Shown in pieces: positions 1-5,618 of a stretch of 5,618 nt of DNA. The DNA is taken from assembly GCA_046732795.1 (NCBI GenBank), contig JBKPNV010000289.1, forward strand, positions 1 through 5,618, given 5' to 3'. The stretch comes from Gp6-AA40 sp046732795. GTDB lineage: Bacteria > Acidobacteriota > Vicinamibacteria > Vicinamibacterales > UBA2999. The notes under the pieces are model-generated. The model was not told where the DNA came from, made no database searches, and worked only from the letters and a program-made list of their open reading frames with translations. Each line of letters starts with the position of its first letter. The first letter of the stretch is position 1. Made by a program: the position numbers and the translations under genes.

Positions 1-89
1 GTGATCCATGTCCCTGACACGAGGTCGGCCGCTTGCGCCGCGGAGGTCGAGAGCGCCAGCCATACGGCGCAGCAGGCAATGAGTCTCAT
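1..89 (-). CDS. Exported protein, N-terminal fragment (runs off left edge)
   Basis: Only the first 29 codons are in the window, so the function cannot be named. The start ATG lies at 89-87 and the reading frame is open to the edge. The peptide begins MRLIACCAVWLALSTSAAQA and continues ADLVSGTWI. This is a textbook Sec signal peptide: one Arg in the n-region, a hydrophobic core at about residues 3-14, and an AQA|AD type signal peptidase I site after residue 20. The mature protein is therefore expected in the periplasm or outside the cell. The start is supported by a GAGGA Shine-Dalgarno core (minus strand, 100-96) six bases before the ATG. The SGTW tetrapeptide just after the cleavage site is often seen at the start of small secreted acidobacterial proteins, but that is recollection and does not identify a family. 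The two Cys at residues 6-7 lack a lipobox, so a lipoprotein is unlikely. Confidence 0.72.
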   Translation of the reverse strand, partial: MRLIACCAVWLALSTSAAQAADLVSGTWI

Positions 90-100
90 GGCACGTCCTC
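90..100 (-). promoter_or_regulatory. Ribosome binding site for the exported protein at 1-89
   Basis: On the minus strand GAGGA (100-96) sits six bases upstream of the ATG at 89-87. This spacing and the signal peptide that follows decide the start of the left-edge gene. Confidence 0.6.
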
Positions 101-123
101 TGAACGTGTGACGAGGAGGCCTG

Positions 124-150
124 ATTATGATGCCAGACGTCCGGTGTCAG
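124..150 (-). promoter_or_regulatory. Candidate promoter with overlapping imperfect palindrome
   Basis: On the minus strand, CTGACA (150-145) matches five of six bases of a sigma-70 -35 box, and CATAAT (129-124) matches five of six of a -10 box. The spacer is 15 bases, shorter than the ideal 17. Transcription would begin near 117, giving a leader of about 28 bases before the ATG at 89. A 22-base imperfect palindrome at 128-149, centred on GACGTC, covers the spacer and touches both boxes, so it could be an operator. In the palindrome eight of eleven pairs are Watson-Crick, two are G-T and one is a mismatch. The boxes are matches by eye only, and the sigma factors of this organism are unknown. 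Confidence 0.32.
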
Positions 151-445
151 GCAGTGAATCGTGAAGCGGGCAACGATTCGCGATCCGCCGGCGCAGCGCC
201 GAGATCCGTGCTGTCAGTGTGGCCTCCCACGTAGAATTTCAGCCCCGGATGTCCCTACGCGATTCCAGAGCGCCTGGCCAGCGCCATCCTGAGTCGCGGC
301 TGCAGATCGTACCTCCTCGTGTCGAACAACACGTCGGCCATCGTCACGACCAGGCTGCGCGCCAAGCGCGCTGTTTCCTGTGTCCATGTATGCGATTGAA
401 TTGTTCAAGCTCGAAAAGGGCATGAGCGCGGTGCCGGAGGTAAGC
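147..445 (-). pseudogene. Decayed OmpA-like domain gene remnant (frameshift plus internal stop)
   Basis: Read on the minus strand, two frames together resemble the C-terminal part of OmpA-like outer-membrane proteins that bind peptidoglycan. Frame one (445-377) gives LRHRAHALFELEQFNRI, like the end of the coiled region that precedes such domains. Frame two (374-147) gives TARLARSLVVTMADVLFDT, then YDLQP, SGIA, a TAG stop (257-255), and HPGLKFYVGGHTDST. The pattern (T)ARGL-V-M-DVLFDTG-Y-LKP ... SGI--HPGLK--V-GHTDS(T/V)G is the one I know from intact family members. The frame changes at 375-376. The TAG lies where the family usually has a hydrophobic residue, so one TTG-to-TAG change could explain it. 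The expected rest of the domain (the NxxLSxxRA helix) is missing; the frame ends at TGA 149-147. I found no convincing signal peptide upstream. The order of motifs and their spacing make chance unlikely, but no alignment was run. A sequencing or assembly error could explain one lesion, not all of them. Confidence 0.55.
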
Positions 446-738
446 GCCGAGGTCGCCAAGGAGACAGACAAGCTGGAAGCCATGCTGCTTCGACAAACCG
501 CGAGCGAGCTCTGCCGTGGCGTCTTCACGACTCCGAGATCCTCTACAATCGGCGCCACCCATCGTCGCTTCGACGCTGAAGGACGCGGCAGGTTGGCTTC
601 TATGTCGCCGTAGCAACCGGGAATCCACGTCCTCATCGACATCAGGCGATTGACGCTTGTCGCGACGAACCCCGCCGGCCGCATGTCCACGCGGAAGGCA
701 ACGAACTGCTCCAGTAACGTCGTCAACCGGAATTCGTC
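446..738. other. Stretch with no supportable gene
   Basis: Open frames occur on both strands here, but none has a clear ribosome binding site, a recognisable domain or a convincing composition, and they overlap one another. The minus strand could hold the decayed upstream coiled-coil part of the OmpA-like remnant; a few scattered Ala- and Arg-rich pieces would fit, but I cannot trace a frame. The promoter of the downstream receptor gene should lie in the right part. TTGACG at 650-655 resembles a -35 box, but no fitting -10 element follows at the right distance. Confidence 0.4.
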
Positions 739-752
739 AGGGAGGCACAGAT
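739..752 (+). promoter_or_regulatory. Ribosome binding site that fixes the receptor start
   Basis: AGGGAGG at 739-745 lies seven bases before the ATG at 753. It supports that start over the in-frame ATG at 657. The 32 extra residues from 657 would be polar and Arg/Pro-rich and would bury the signal peptide. Confidence 0.7.
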
Positions 753-3707
753 ATGGTGAGTGTTGTCTCCAGGCCGCTCGGATACGCAGGGCGCTGTGCC
801 CTCGTGCTGTGCATAGTGCTCGTGCCGGCGTCGGTGTCGCCGCAGTCGATTCGGCCATCCATTACCGGTGTCGTGACCGACTCCTCCGGCGCAGTGCTGC
901 CGGGCGTAACCGTGGAGGTCGCGAGCCCGGTCTTGATCGAGCGTTCGCGATCGGCGGTGACCGACGGTCGCGGCTCGTACCGAATCATCGAACTGGACGC
1001 CGGAACGTACGTCGTGACGTTCACGCTGCCTGGCTTCAACACTGTTCGACGCGACGGCATTGTCCTTTCGGGCTCGATGACGTCGACGCTCAATGTGGAA
1101 CTGCAGATCGGCACACTCGGCGAGACCATTATCGTGAGCGGCGAGAGCCCGACCGTTGACGTTCAGAACGCGCGCCAGTCGCAGGTGGTCGAGAACACCG
1201 TCGTGACGGATATGCCGGTCTCGCGAACGCCAACCGACATGGCGGCGCTGCTCGTGCCGGCCATGAACACGGGGCTGTCCGCATACGGAGCGCAGGGCAC
1301 GACCGGCCCCGAGACGGGCCGCCTGCAGGTTGACGGCGTCGGCGTGGGATCGGGCACTTCGGGCACGTCGCAATATCGGCCGGACGTGATTCAGGCGAGT
1401 GAGTTGGTGATCTCGAGCTTCGGCAACATGGGCGAAGTCGAAGTCGGATCGCCGATCGTCAACATCGTTCCGCGCACGGGTGGCAATACATTCAGCGGTA
1501 CGTTCTACGCCGACGGGGCGAACGGTGCGATGTCCAGTGACAATACGAAAGCGCTCGTCGAGGCCGGGCTGCTGCGCGCGCCGAACGAACTGATTCATAC
1601 GTCACAGCTGAACATCGGATTCGGCGGACCGATCGTGCGTGACCGCCTGTGGTTCTTCGCCAACGCCCGGCATCAGACCGACGATTCGTACGTCACCAAC
1701 ATCTGGGTGAACAAGAACGTCGGCAACCCCAATGCCTGGACATACGAACCGGATACGAATCAACCCGCCACCAACAGGAACTGGTACGCCAATGGCGCCG
1801 TGCGACTGACGTGGCAAATCGGTACGCGCCACAAGCTCAATCTGTTCTGGGACGAGCAGCGCAAATGCGAGCGCTGCGGGCCCACGGACACGAACAGCTC
1901 GACGATCTCGCCGGAAGCCTCGGTCCCGGGCTACATCATCGGCACGAAGCAGTATTGGCGGGTTCAGCAGATCAACTGGACGGCGCCCATGACGAATAAG
2001 CTGCTCCTCGAGGCGGGCATTGGATATCCGAACAGCCTCTACGGCGAACCGCCGACACCGGAGGGGCGCGAACTCACGCAGATCAACGAACAGGGCGGCA
2101 TCATCCCTGGACTGACCTACCGCGCCACGATGTTCAGCCGTAATCGCGGCGGCCTCGTTCGCTGGCTCGGCTCGGCGTCGTACATTACCGGCGCTCATCA
2201 TCTGAAATTCGGTTTCGATGGCGAGCGCTTCAACCAGGTTCGCGAATTGTCGACGCAGAAAGACGGGCTCTTCCAGTTTCGTTTCAACAATGGCGTGCCC
2301 AATCGGCTCACCATGGGCTACAACAACTGGCGTTACGCCCTCGTGGTGCCGCAGCAGGCCGTGTATGCACAGGACAGTTCGACGTTCGGCCGCCTCACCG
2401 TGCATGGCGCGTTGCGCCTCGATTACGTGCACAGTTACGCACCCGAACAACCGCTCTACGCGCAGTCGTTCGTGCCGGAGACGATCATCTTTCCGGAGAC
2501 CGAGGTCGTGACGGGGTTCCTCGATCTGAGTCCGAGGATGGGCGTGGCCTATGACCTGCGCGGTGACGGCAAGACGTCGGTGAAGGTCAGCCTCGGACGC
2601 TATCTCGCAGCGGTGAACGCCGACGGCATCTACGCGTCCACCGCGCCGGTCGCGATGATCGGCGGCGGTGGCGCGCGAACCGCGCCGCAGACGACGAGGA
2701 CATGGACGGATCGCGATCGCGACTTTGTGCCCGACTGCGACCTGACGAATAAGGCGACCAATGGCGAGTGCGGCCCCTGGGCGACGCAGAATTTTGGAGA
2801 GTTCCTCACCAGCACCGTCGATCCCCGGCTCACCGGCCGCGACGGCATGTGGTACCGTCGCCCCTCCGACTGGGCACTCGGCGTTTCGATCCAGCAGGAG
2901 GTGCGACCCCGTGTCCTCGTCGACTTCGCCTACAACCGCCGCTGGTGGGGGAATACGTCGATCGTCGACAACCAGTCGATCACCAATGCCGACTTCGATC
3001 CGTACAGCATCACGGCGCCGTCCGATCCGCGTCTACCGGATGGCGGCGGCTATGTCGTCGGCGATCAATGGGACATCAAGCCCGCGAAGTTCGGCGCGAC
3101 GTCTAACTTCGAGGTGCCGGCAAGCGACTTCGGGGGCTACGTGCGCTACTTCGACGCCTTCGATGTCAACGCGCGTGGCGAGGTGCACGGCGTGACGATG
3201 CGCGTGGCGACGAGCACGGGGCGGCAGGTCACGGACAACTGCGAGCTGACCATCGACAACCCGAGCCAGCGGAACTGCCATGTGGCACTGCCGTTCCAGA
3301 TGGCGGCCAGCGCGATGGTCGCGTACACGATACCCAAGGTCCGCGTATTGGCCAGCGGCGTGTTTCACAGCAATCCCGGATCGCAGATTTCGGCGAACTA
3401 CGTCGTCTCGTCGGCGGTGGTGGCGCAGACGCTGGGCCGTCCGCTGGCCGGGGGCACCGCCAACGTGACGATCAATGTGCTCGATCCCGGGCAGATGTAT
3501 CGCGACCGGATCAACCTGTTCGACCTTCGCGTCGCCAAGCTGGTGGATCTCGGCAAGCGGAGGCTGAACTTCGGCCTCGACGTATTCAACCTGTTCAACT
3601 CCGATGTGGTGCTGAACTCGAACAACACGTATGGGCCGTCGTGGCTGACGCCCACGCAGGTACAGACGGCGCGCCAGCTGCAGGGCAGCGTGCGTCTGGA
3701 TTTCTGA
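753..3707 (+). CDS. TonB-dependent receptor, Oar-like, with carboxypeptidase-regulatory-like domain
   Basis: This 984-residue outer-membrane receptor probably imports, or at least binds, an unknown ligand using TonB energy. Residues 1 to about 30 form a signal peptide with hydrophobic core CALVLCIVLVPASVS. Residues 36-118 are a CarboxypepD_reg-like beta-sandwich (ITGVVTDSSGAVLPGVTVEV, then GSYRI, LDAGTYVVTF). ETIIVSG at 124-130 is a TonB-box-like segment. The plug follows to about 245, with LQVDGVGVGSG and IVNIVPRTGGNTFSGTFY. The remainder is beta-barrel, including GGPIVRDRLWFF (291-302), and the last residues, VRLDF, end in the aromatic typical of barrel proteins. An acidic DRDRDFVPDCDL segment (653-664) and three Cys pairs (372/375, 662/673, 830/842) are notable. 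Length and layout fit the large acidobacterial members of this family (about 950-1200 residues). No lesion is seen. The amidohydrolase gene starts 68 bp downstream and is probably in the same transcript. Family assignment is firm; the ligand is unknown, and a SusC-like sugar role is not supported because no SusD partner is present. Confidence 0.93.
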   Translation: MVSVVSRPLGYAGRCALVLCIVLVPASVSPQSIRPSITGVVTDSSGAVLPGVTVEVASPVLIERSRSAVTDGRGSYRIIELDAGTYVVTFTLPGFNTVRRDGIVLSGSMTSTLNVELQIGTLGETIIVSGESPTVDVQNARQSQVVENTVVTDMPVSRTPTDMAALLVPAMNTGLSAYGAQGTTGPETGRLQVDGVGVGSGTSGTSQYRPDVIQASELVISSFGNMGEVEVGSPIVNIVPRTGGNTFSGTFYADGANGAMSSDNTKALVEAGLLRAPNELIHTSQLNIGFGGPIVRDRLWFFANARHQTDDSYVTNIWVNKNVGNPNAWTYEPDTNQPATNRNWYANGAVRLTWQIGTRHKLNLFWDEQRKCERCGPTDTNSSTISPEASVPGYIIGTKQYWRVQQINWTAPMTNKLLLEAGIGYPNSLYGEPPTPEGRELTQINEQGGIIPGLTYRATMFSRNRGGLVRWLGSASYITGAHHLKFGFDGERFNQVRELSTQKDGLFQFRFNNGVPNRLTMGYNNWRYALVVPQQAVYAQDSSTFGRLTVHGALRLDYVHSYAPEQPLYAQSFVPETIIFPETEVVTGFLDLSPRMGVAYDLRGDGKTSVKVSLGRYLAAVNADGIYASTAPVAMIGGGGARTAPQTTRTWTDRDRDFVPDCDLTNKATNGECGPWATQNFGEFLTSTVDPRLTGRDGMWYRRPSDWALGVSIQQEVRPRVLVDFAYNRRWWGNTSIVDNQSITNADFDPYSITAPSDPRLPDGGGYVVGDQWDIKPAKFGATSNFEVPASDFGGYVRYFDAFDVNARGEVHGVTMRVATSTGRQVTDNCELTIDNPSQRNCHVALPFQMAASAMVAYTIPKVRVLASGVFHSNPGSQISANYVVSSAVVAQTLGRPLAGGTANVTINVLDPGQMYRDRINLFDLRVAKLVDLGKRRLNFGLDVFNLFNSDVVLNSNNTYGPSWLTPTQVQTARQLQGSVRLDF

Positions 3708-3708
3708 C

Positions 3709-3751
3709 GGGTCAGACCCCTTGATGCAGGTCCACTCGAGGGGTCGGACCC
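3709..3751. repeat. Hairpin made of two GGGTCNGACCCC elements
   Basis: The left arm 3709-3724 (GGGTCAGACCCCTTGA) and right arm 3736-3751 (TCGAGGGGTCGGACCC) pair over 16 positions. Fourteen are Watson-Crick, one is a T-G wobble and one is a mismatch; the loop is 11 bases. Each arm is itself a near-palindrome. No T-run follows on either strand, so it does not look like an intrinsic terminator. It starts two bases after the receptor stop. Motifs of the GGGGTCAGACCCC kind recur between genes in some high-GC bacteria, so a dispersed REP-like element is my reading, but only this copy is visible here. Confidence 0.6.
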
Positions 3752-3769
3752 CAGCCGAATGCTGGGAGG
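3750..3769 (+). promoter_or_regulatory. Ribosome binding site with overlapping small hairpin
   Basis: GGGAGG at 3764-3769 lies six bases before the ATG at 3776 and sets the amidohydrolase start. CCCAGC (3750-3755) can pair with GCTGGG (3761-3766) around a five-base loop, which would cover the first half of the Shine-Dalgarno sequence. The left strand of this hairpin shares bases 3750-3751 with the right arm of the larger upstream hairpin, so the two structures compete at their edge. Any control of translation by this is inference. Confidence 0.5.
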
Positions 3770-3775
3770 CACTCA

Positions 3776-5227
3776 ATGATTCGACTGAAGACGACGTGGT
3801 TCGTGCTCACTGTCGCGTGCCTGATCTGGGCCGGGCGTTCGACGTTTGTCGACGGACAGGGACGCGGAAGCCGCGTCGCCGTCTACGAGGGCGCGCTGCT
3901 CATCACCGGCGATGGCACTGCGCCCATCGAGAACTCGGCATTCCTGGTGGAGAACGACACGTTCACCCGAGTGGGTCGAAAGGGGAACATCCAGGTGCCT
4001 GCGGGCGCTGTGCACGTTGACCTGACCGGCAAGTTCGTGATGCCGACGAAAGTCGATCTGCACGGTCACATCGGCTTTCAGCACGATTGGGACGGCACGA
4101 TGGCGAAGGAGTACTTCACCCGTGAGAACCTGATCGATCACCTCGAGCGGCTCGCGTATTACGGCATCAGCGCCACCATCGGCATCGGCGATCTGGTCGA
4201 TCGATCGGATCTGCACGGTGGACGGACCGGCTGGGGCGACGTGCCGCTGAAGATGCGCAACGAGATCGTGCCGGGCGCCGCGCTGTTCAAGACCGCGGGG
4301 CCGGGCATCGCCTGGCCGGGCGGCGGCGCCAACGGACACCCGTCGCGCACCGATGTGCCCTACCCGGTGACGACGGTTGAAGAAGCACGTGAGGCGACGC
4401 GCGACAACCTGAAGATGAAGCCCGAGTTCATCAAGATCTGGGTGGACGATCGCAACGGAAGGTCGAAGAAGCTGGAGCCGCCTCTCTATCTGGCGATCAT
4501 CGAAGAGGCGCACAAGGCAAACGTTCCAGTGGCCGCGCACAACATCACGCTCGCGGACGCCAAGCTGATGATGAAGGCCGGGGTCGAAGGATGGCTGCAT
4601 CCGCCAGTCCGCGGGGGCGAGTTCCCGGACGAGGAGTTCCTGGCGATGATCAGGGAGCGCATCGCGAACAAGGATCGGCCGAACATGTGGTTCAACCCGC
4701 AGGCCGGGACCGCCGCGTCGAGCCGGGAAGACTGGGACGATCCGCTGCTGCGCGACACGATCTCGCCGCAGCAGATCCAGGCGCAAGTCGGTGAACAACT
4801 CGCACGGATGACGCCGGAATCCGTCGAGCGGGCGCGCCGCACGTTGCGCGAGGCGGGGGAGAAAAGCCATCTGAAGCTGCGTGCGGCCGGAATGAAGATC
4901 GTTCTCGGAGGGGACACTGGACAGACGCGGTTCTTCATCGGCTGGAGTCAGCAGCTCGAATTCGAGAACTGGGTGCGCATGGGACTGACGCCGTCAGAAG
5001 CGATCGTCGCCGCCACGCGCGACTCGGCTGATGCGGGTCACTTCAACACGGGGATGGTGGCTGCCGGCAAGTACGCCGACTTCATCGTCCTGGACGCGAA
5101 CCCGCTGACGAACATCGCCAACTCGCGCAAGATCAACAAGGTGTTCCTCCGCGGAGCGGAAGTCGATCGTGCCGCGCTGAAGGCAAAGTGGCAGGCGAGG
5201 TGGAAGACGGGCTCGGCGACACAATAG
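3776..5227 (+). CDS. Exported metal-dependent amidohydrolase (imidazolonepropionase-like)
   Basis: This 483-residue enzyme belongs to the amidohydrolase superfamily, which hydrolyses amide, ester or related bonds using one or two divalent metals. Residues 1 to about 28 form a signal peptide (RLK, then hydrophobic TWFVLTVACLIWAG), so the enzyme should act in the periplasm. The N-terminal composite beta domain (35-90) leads into FVMPTKVDLHGHIG, where H96 and H98 are the HxH metal ligands. K220 in FIKIWVDD fits the position of the carboxylated bridging Lys. H255 (VAAHNIT) and H275 (GWLHPP) fit the next two His ligands. D380 in LGGDTG fits the catalytic Asp. The C-terminal GKYADFIVLDANPLTNIANSRKINKVFLRG is the usual return to the beta domain. 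All expected metal ligands are present, so it should be active. MPTKVD replaces the commoner MPGLID before HxH. It follows the receptor by 68 bp and ends with TAG; the next gene is convergent. Substrate is unknown; peptidic amides, lactones or cyclic imides are all possible. Confidence 0.9.
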   Translation: MIRLKTTWFVLTVACLIWAGRSTFVDGQGRGSRVAVYEGALLITGDGTAPIENSAFLVENDTFTRVGRKGNIQVPAGAVHVDLTGKFVMPTKVDLHGHIGFQHDWDGTMAKEYFTRENLIDHLERLAYYGISATIGIGDLVDRSDLHGGRTGWGDVPLKMRNEIVPGAALFKTAGPGIAWPGGGANGHPSRTDVPYPVTTVEEAREATRDNLKMKPEFIKIWVDDRNGRSKKLEPPLYLAIIEEAHKANVPVAAHNITLADAKLMMKAGVEGWLHPPVRGGEFPDEEFLAMIRERIANKDRPNMWFNPQAGTAASSREDWDDPLLRDTISPQQIQAQVGEQLARMTPESVERARRTLREAGEKSHLKLRAAGMKIVLGGDTGQTRFFIGWSQQLEFENWVRMGLTPSEAIVAATRDSADAGHFNTGMVAAGKYADFIVLDANPLTNIANSRKINKVFLRGAEVDRAALKAKWQARWKTGSATQ

Positions 5228-5348
5228 AGGCGCTGCGAGCCGAGAGAGCGATAGGCTGTCAACTCCCGACGTAACCGGTTAGCGGATACCCAGGCGCTTA
5301 GTTAGGCAGTTGGGAGTTGCTGACTGGGCGGCGGCAATTCGGCACCTG
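5228..5348. other. Convergent intergenic stretch with wide dyad and short palindrome
   Basis: CAACTCCC (5260-5267) and GGGAGTTG (5312-5319) are perfect inverted repeats eight bases long, separated by 44 bases. Inside lies the perfect 10-base palindrome TAACCGGTTA (5272-5281). The stretch separates the ends of two convergent genes, so a bidirectional termination region is expected, but there is no compact GC stem with a T-run. No promoter or RNA gene is evident. Confidence 0.4.
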
Positions 5349-5618
5349 CTATACGCCACTTGATGAGCCCAGCACTCGGGCAGTCAGGAGTGTGAGGTCG
5401 TCGGGTTGCGGCCGGCCCGCCAGTTGCTGATGAACGTCGGCGAGAATCGTGTCGAGCAATGGCGCTCCGCCCTCGGACGCACGGTCGATGATGCTCGTGA
5501 ATCGCCTTTCCGATTTCCCGTTAGCGTCTGCCAAGGCGTCCGAGATACCGTCCGTATACAGCAGAAGATGATCGCCCTCGTGTATTGGCACGACGGGCGA
5601 TTCCCAGGTTGACTCCGT
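5349..5618 (-). CDS. SpoIIE/PP2C-type serine phosphatase, C-terminal fragment (runs off right edge)
   Basis: The frame is open from the right edge (5618) to TAG at 5351-5349, giving the last 89 residues of a longer protein. HLLLYTDGISDAL (fragment residues 17-29) matches the LxLYTDGxxEA motif of SpoIIE/RsbU-type PP2C phosphatases, and D23 is a metal ligand by family analogy. QPDDLTLL (71-78) matches the C-terminal DDxTLL motif, whose first Asp (D73) binds metal. These enzymes dephosphorylate Ser/Thr residues, often on anti-sigma-factor antagonists, in partner-switching stress or signalling pathways in the cytoplasm. The N-terminal sensor domain, commonly GAF, PAS, HAMP or a receiver, lies outside the window. 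An internal GTG at 5591 is not a credible start, because the sequence upstream of it (ending WESPVVP) continues the family pattern. The tail after the last strand is short and Ser/Gly-rich. The gene is convergent with the amidohydrolase, so co-regulation is unlikely. Confidence 0.88.
   Translation of the reverse strand, partial: TESTWESPVVPIHEGDHLLLYTDGISDALADANGKSERRFTSIIDRASEGGAPLLDTILADVHQQLAGRPQPDDLTLLTARVLGSSSGV

Noticed and set aside
127..234. A 35-codon plus-strand ORF with a GAGGAGG site at 113-119, seven bases before its ATG
   Set aside because: The peptide resembles nothing I know, it overlaps the OmpA-like remnant and the candidate promoter on the other strand, and its composition is not clearly coding.
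380..613. Plus-strand ORF with an Ala/Glu-rich start (EVSAEVAKETDKLEAML)
   Set aside because: It looks helical, but it is antisense to the OmpA-like remnant, has no convincing Shine-Dalgarno site and loses the pattern after about 40 residues.
214..858. Long minus-strand ORF of 214 codons covering the left intergenic region
   Set aside because: It runs into the signal-peptide region of the receptor, has no recognisable domain or good ribosome binding site, and the OmpA-like motifs lie in other frames.
3708..3752. Intrinsic terminator after the receptor gene
   Set aside because: The stem is strong but no T-run follows on either strand, and the hydrolase gene starts soon after in the same direction.
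3773..4870. Long minus-strand ORF opposite the amidohydrolase
   Set aside because: It is Arg/His-rich and has no domain, which is typical of the antisense frame of a high-GC gene; the plus strand has all catalytic motifs.
5257..5307. Integron attC-like site, because GTTAGGC at 5301-5307 fits GTTRRRY
   Set aside because: No matching RYYYAAC box lies at the left side, and the inner paired boxes of an attC site are absent.
5406..5612. Plus-strand ORF opposite the phosphatase fragment
   Set aside because: It is a shadow of the minus-strand SpoIIE-type coding sequence, which carries clear family motifs.

Overview
The window looks like a piece of an Acidobacteriota chromosome, most likely the Vicinamibacteria lineage. 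This rests on high GC, a large Oar-like TonB-dependent receptor with an N-terminal carboxypeptidase-regulatory-like domain (a heavily expanded family there), a secreted amidohydrolase of the imidazolonepropionase-like type, and a SpoIIE-type phosphatase. The taxonomic call comes from remembered family resemblance, not from a search.

Layout. Positions 1-89 (minus) hold the first 29 codons of an exported protein that runs off the left edge, with a good signal peptide, a Shine-Dalgarno site and a candidate promoter/palindrome upstream. Positions 147-445 (minus) hold what I read as a decayed OmpA-like C-terminal domain gene, broken by a frameshift and an in-frame TAG. Positions 446-738 show nothing I can support. 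Positions 753-3707 (plus) encode the 984-residue receptor. A 68-bp gap follows, carrying a 16-bp-stem hairpin built from two GGGTCNGACCCC-type half elements and a small second hairpin over the ribosome binding site. Positions 3776-5227 (plus) encode a 483-residue exported metal-dependent amidohydrolase. Positions 5228-5348 are a convergent intergenic stretch with a wide dyad and a 10-bp palindrome. Positions 5349-5618 (minus) are the C-terminus of a SpoIIE/PP2C-type phosphatase entering from the right edge.

How the genes may work together. The receptor and the amidohydrolase are co-directional, closely spaced and probably co-transcribed. The natural reading is an outer-membrane receptor paired with a periplasmic hydrolase acting on a related amide- or ester-like compound, but the substrate cannot be read from sequence. 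The two edge genes point towards the central pair or away from it on the other strand and are probably independent units. I see no CRISPR array, tRNA, rRNA or intact mobile element. The most unusual items are the OmpA-domain remnant and the repeat-hairpin leader between receptor and hydrolase; neither amounts to a demonstrated new system.
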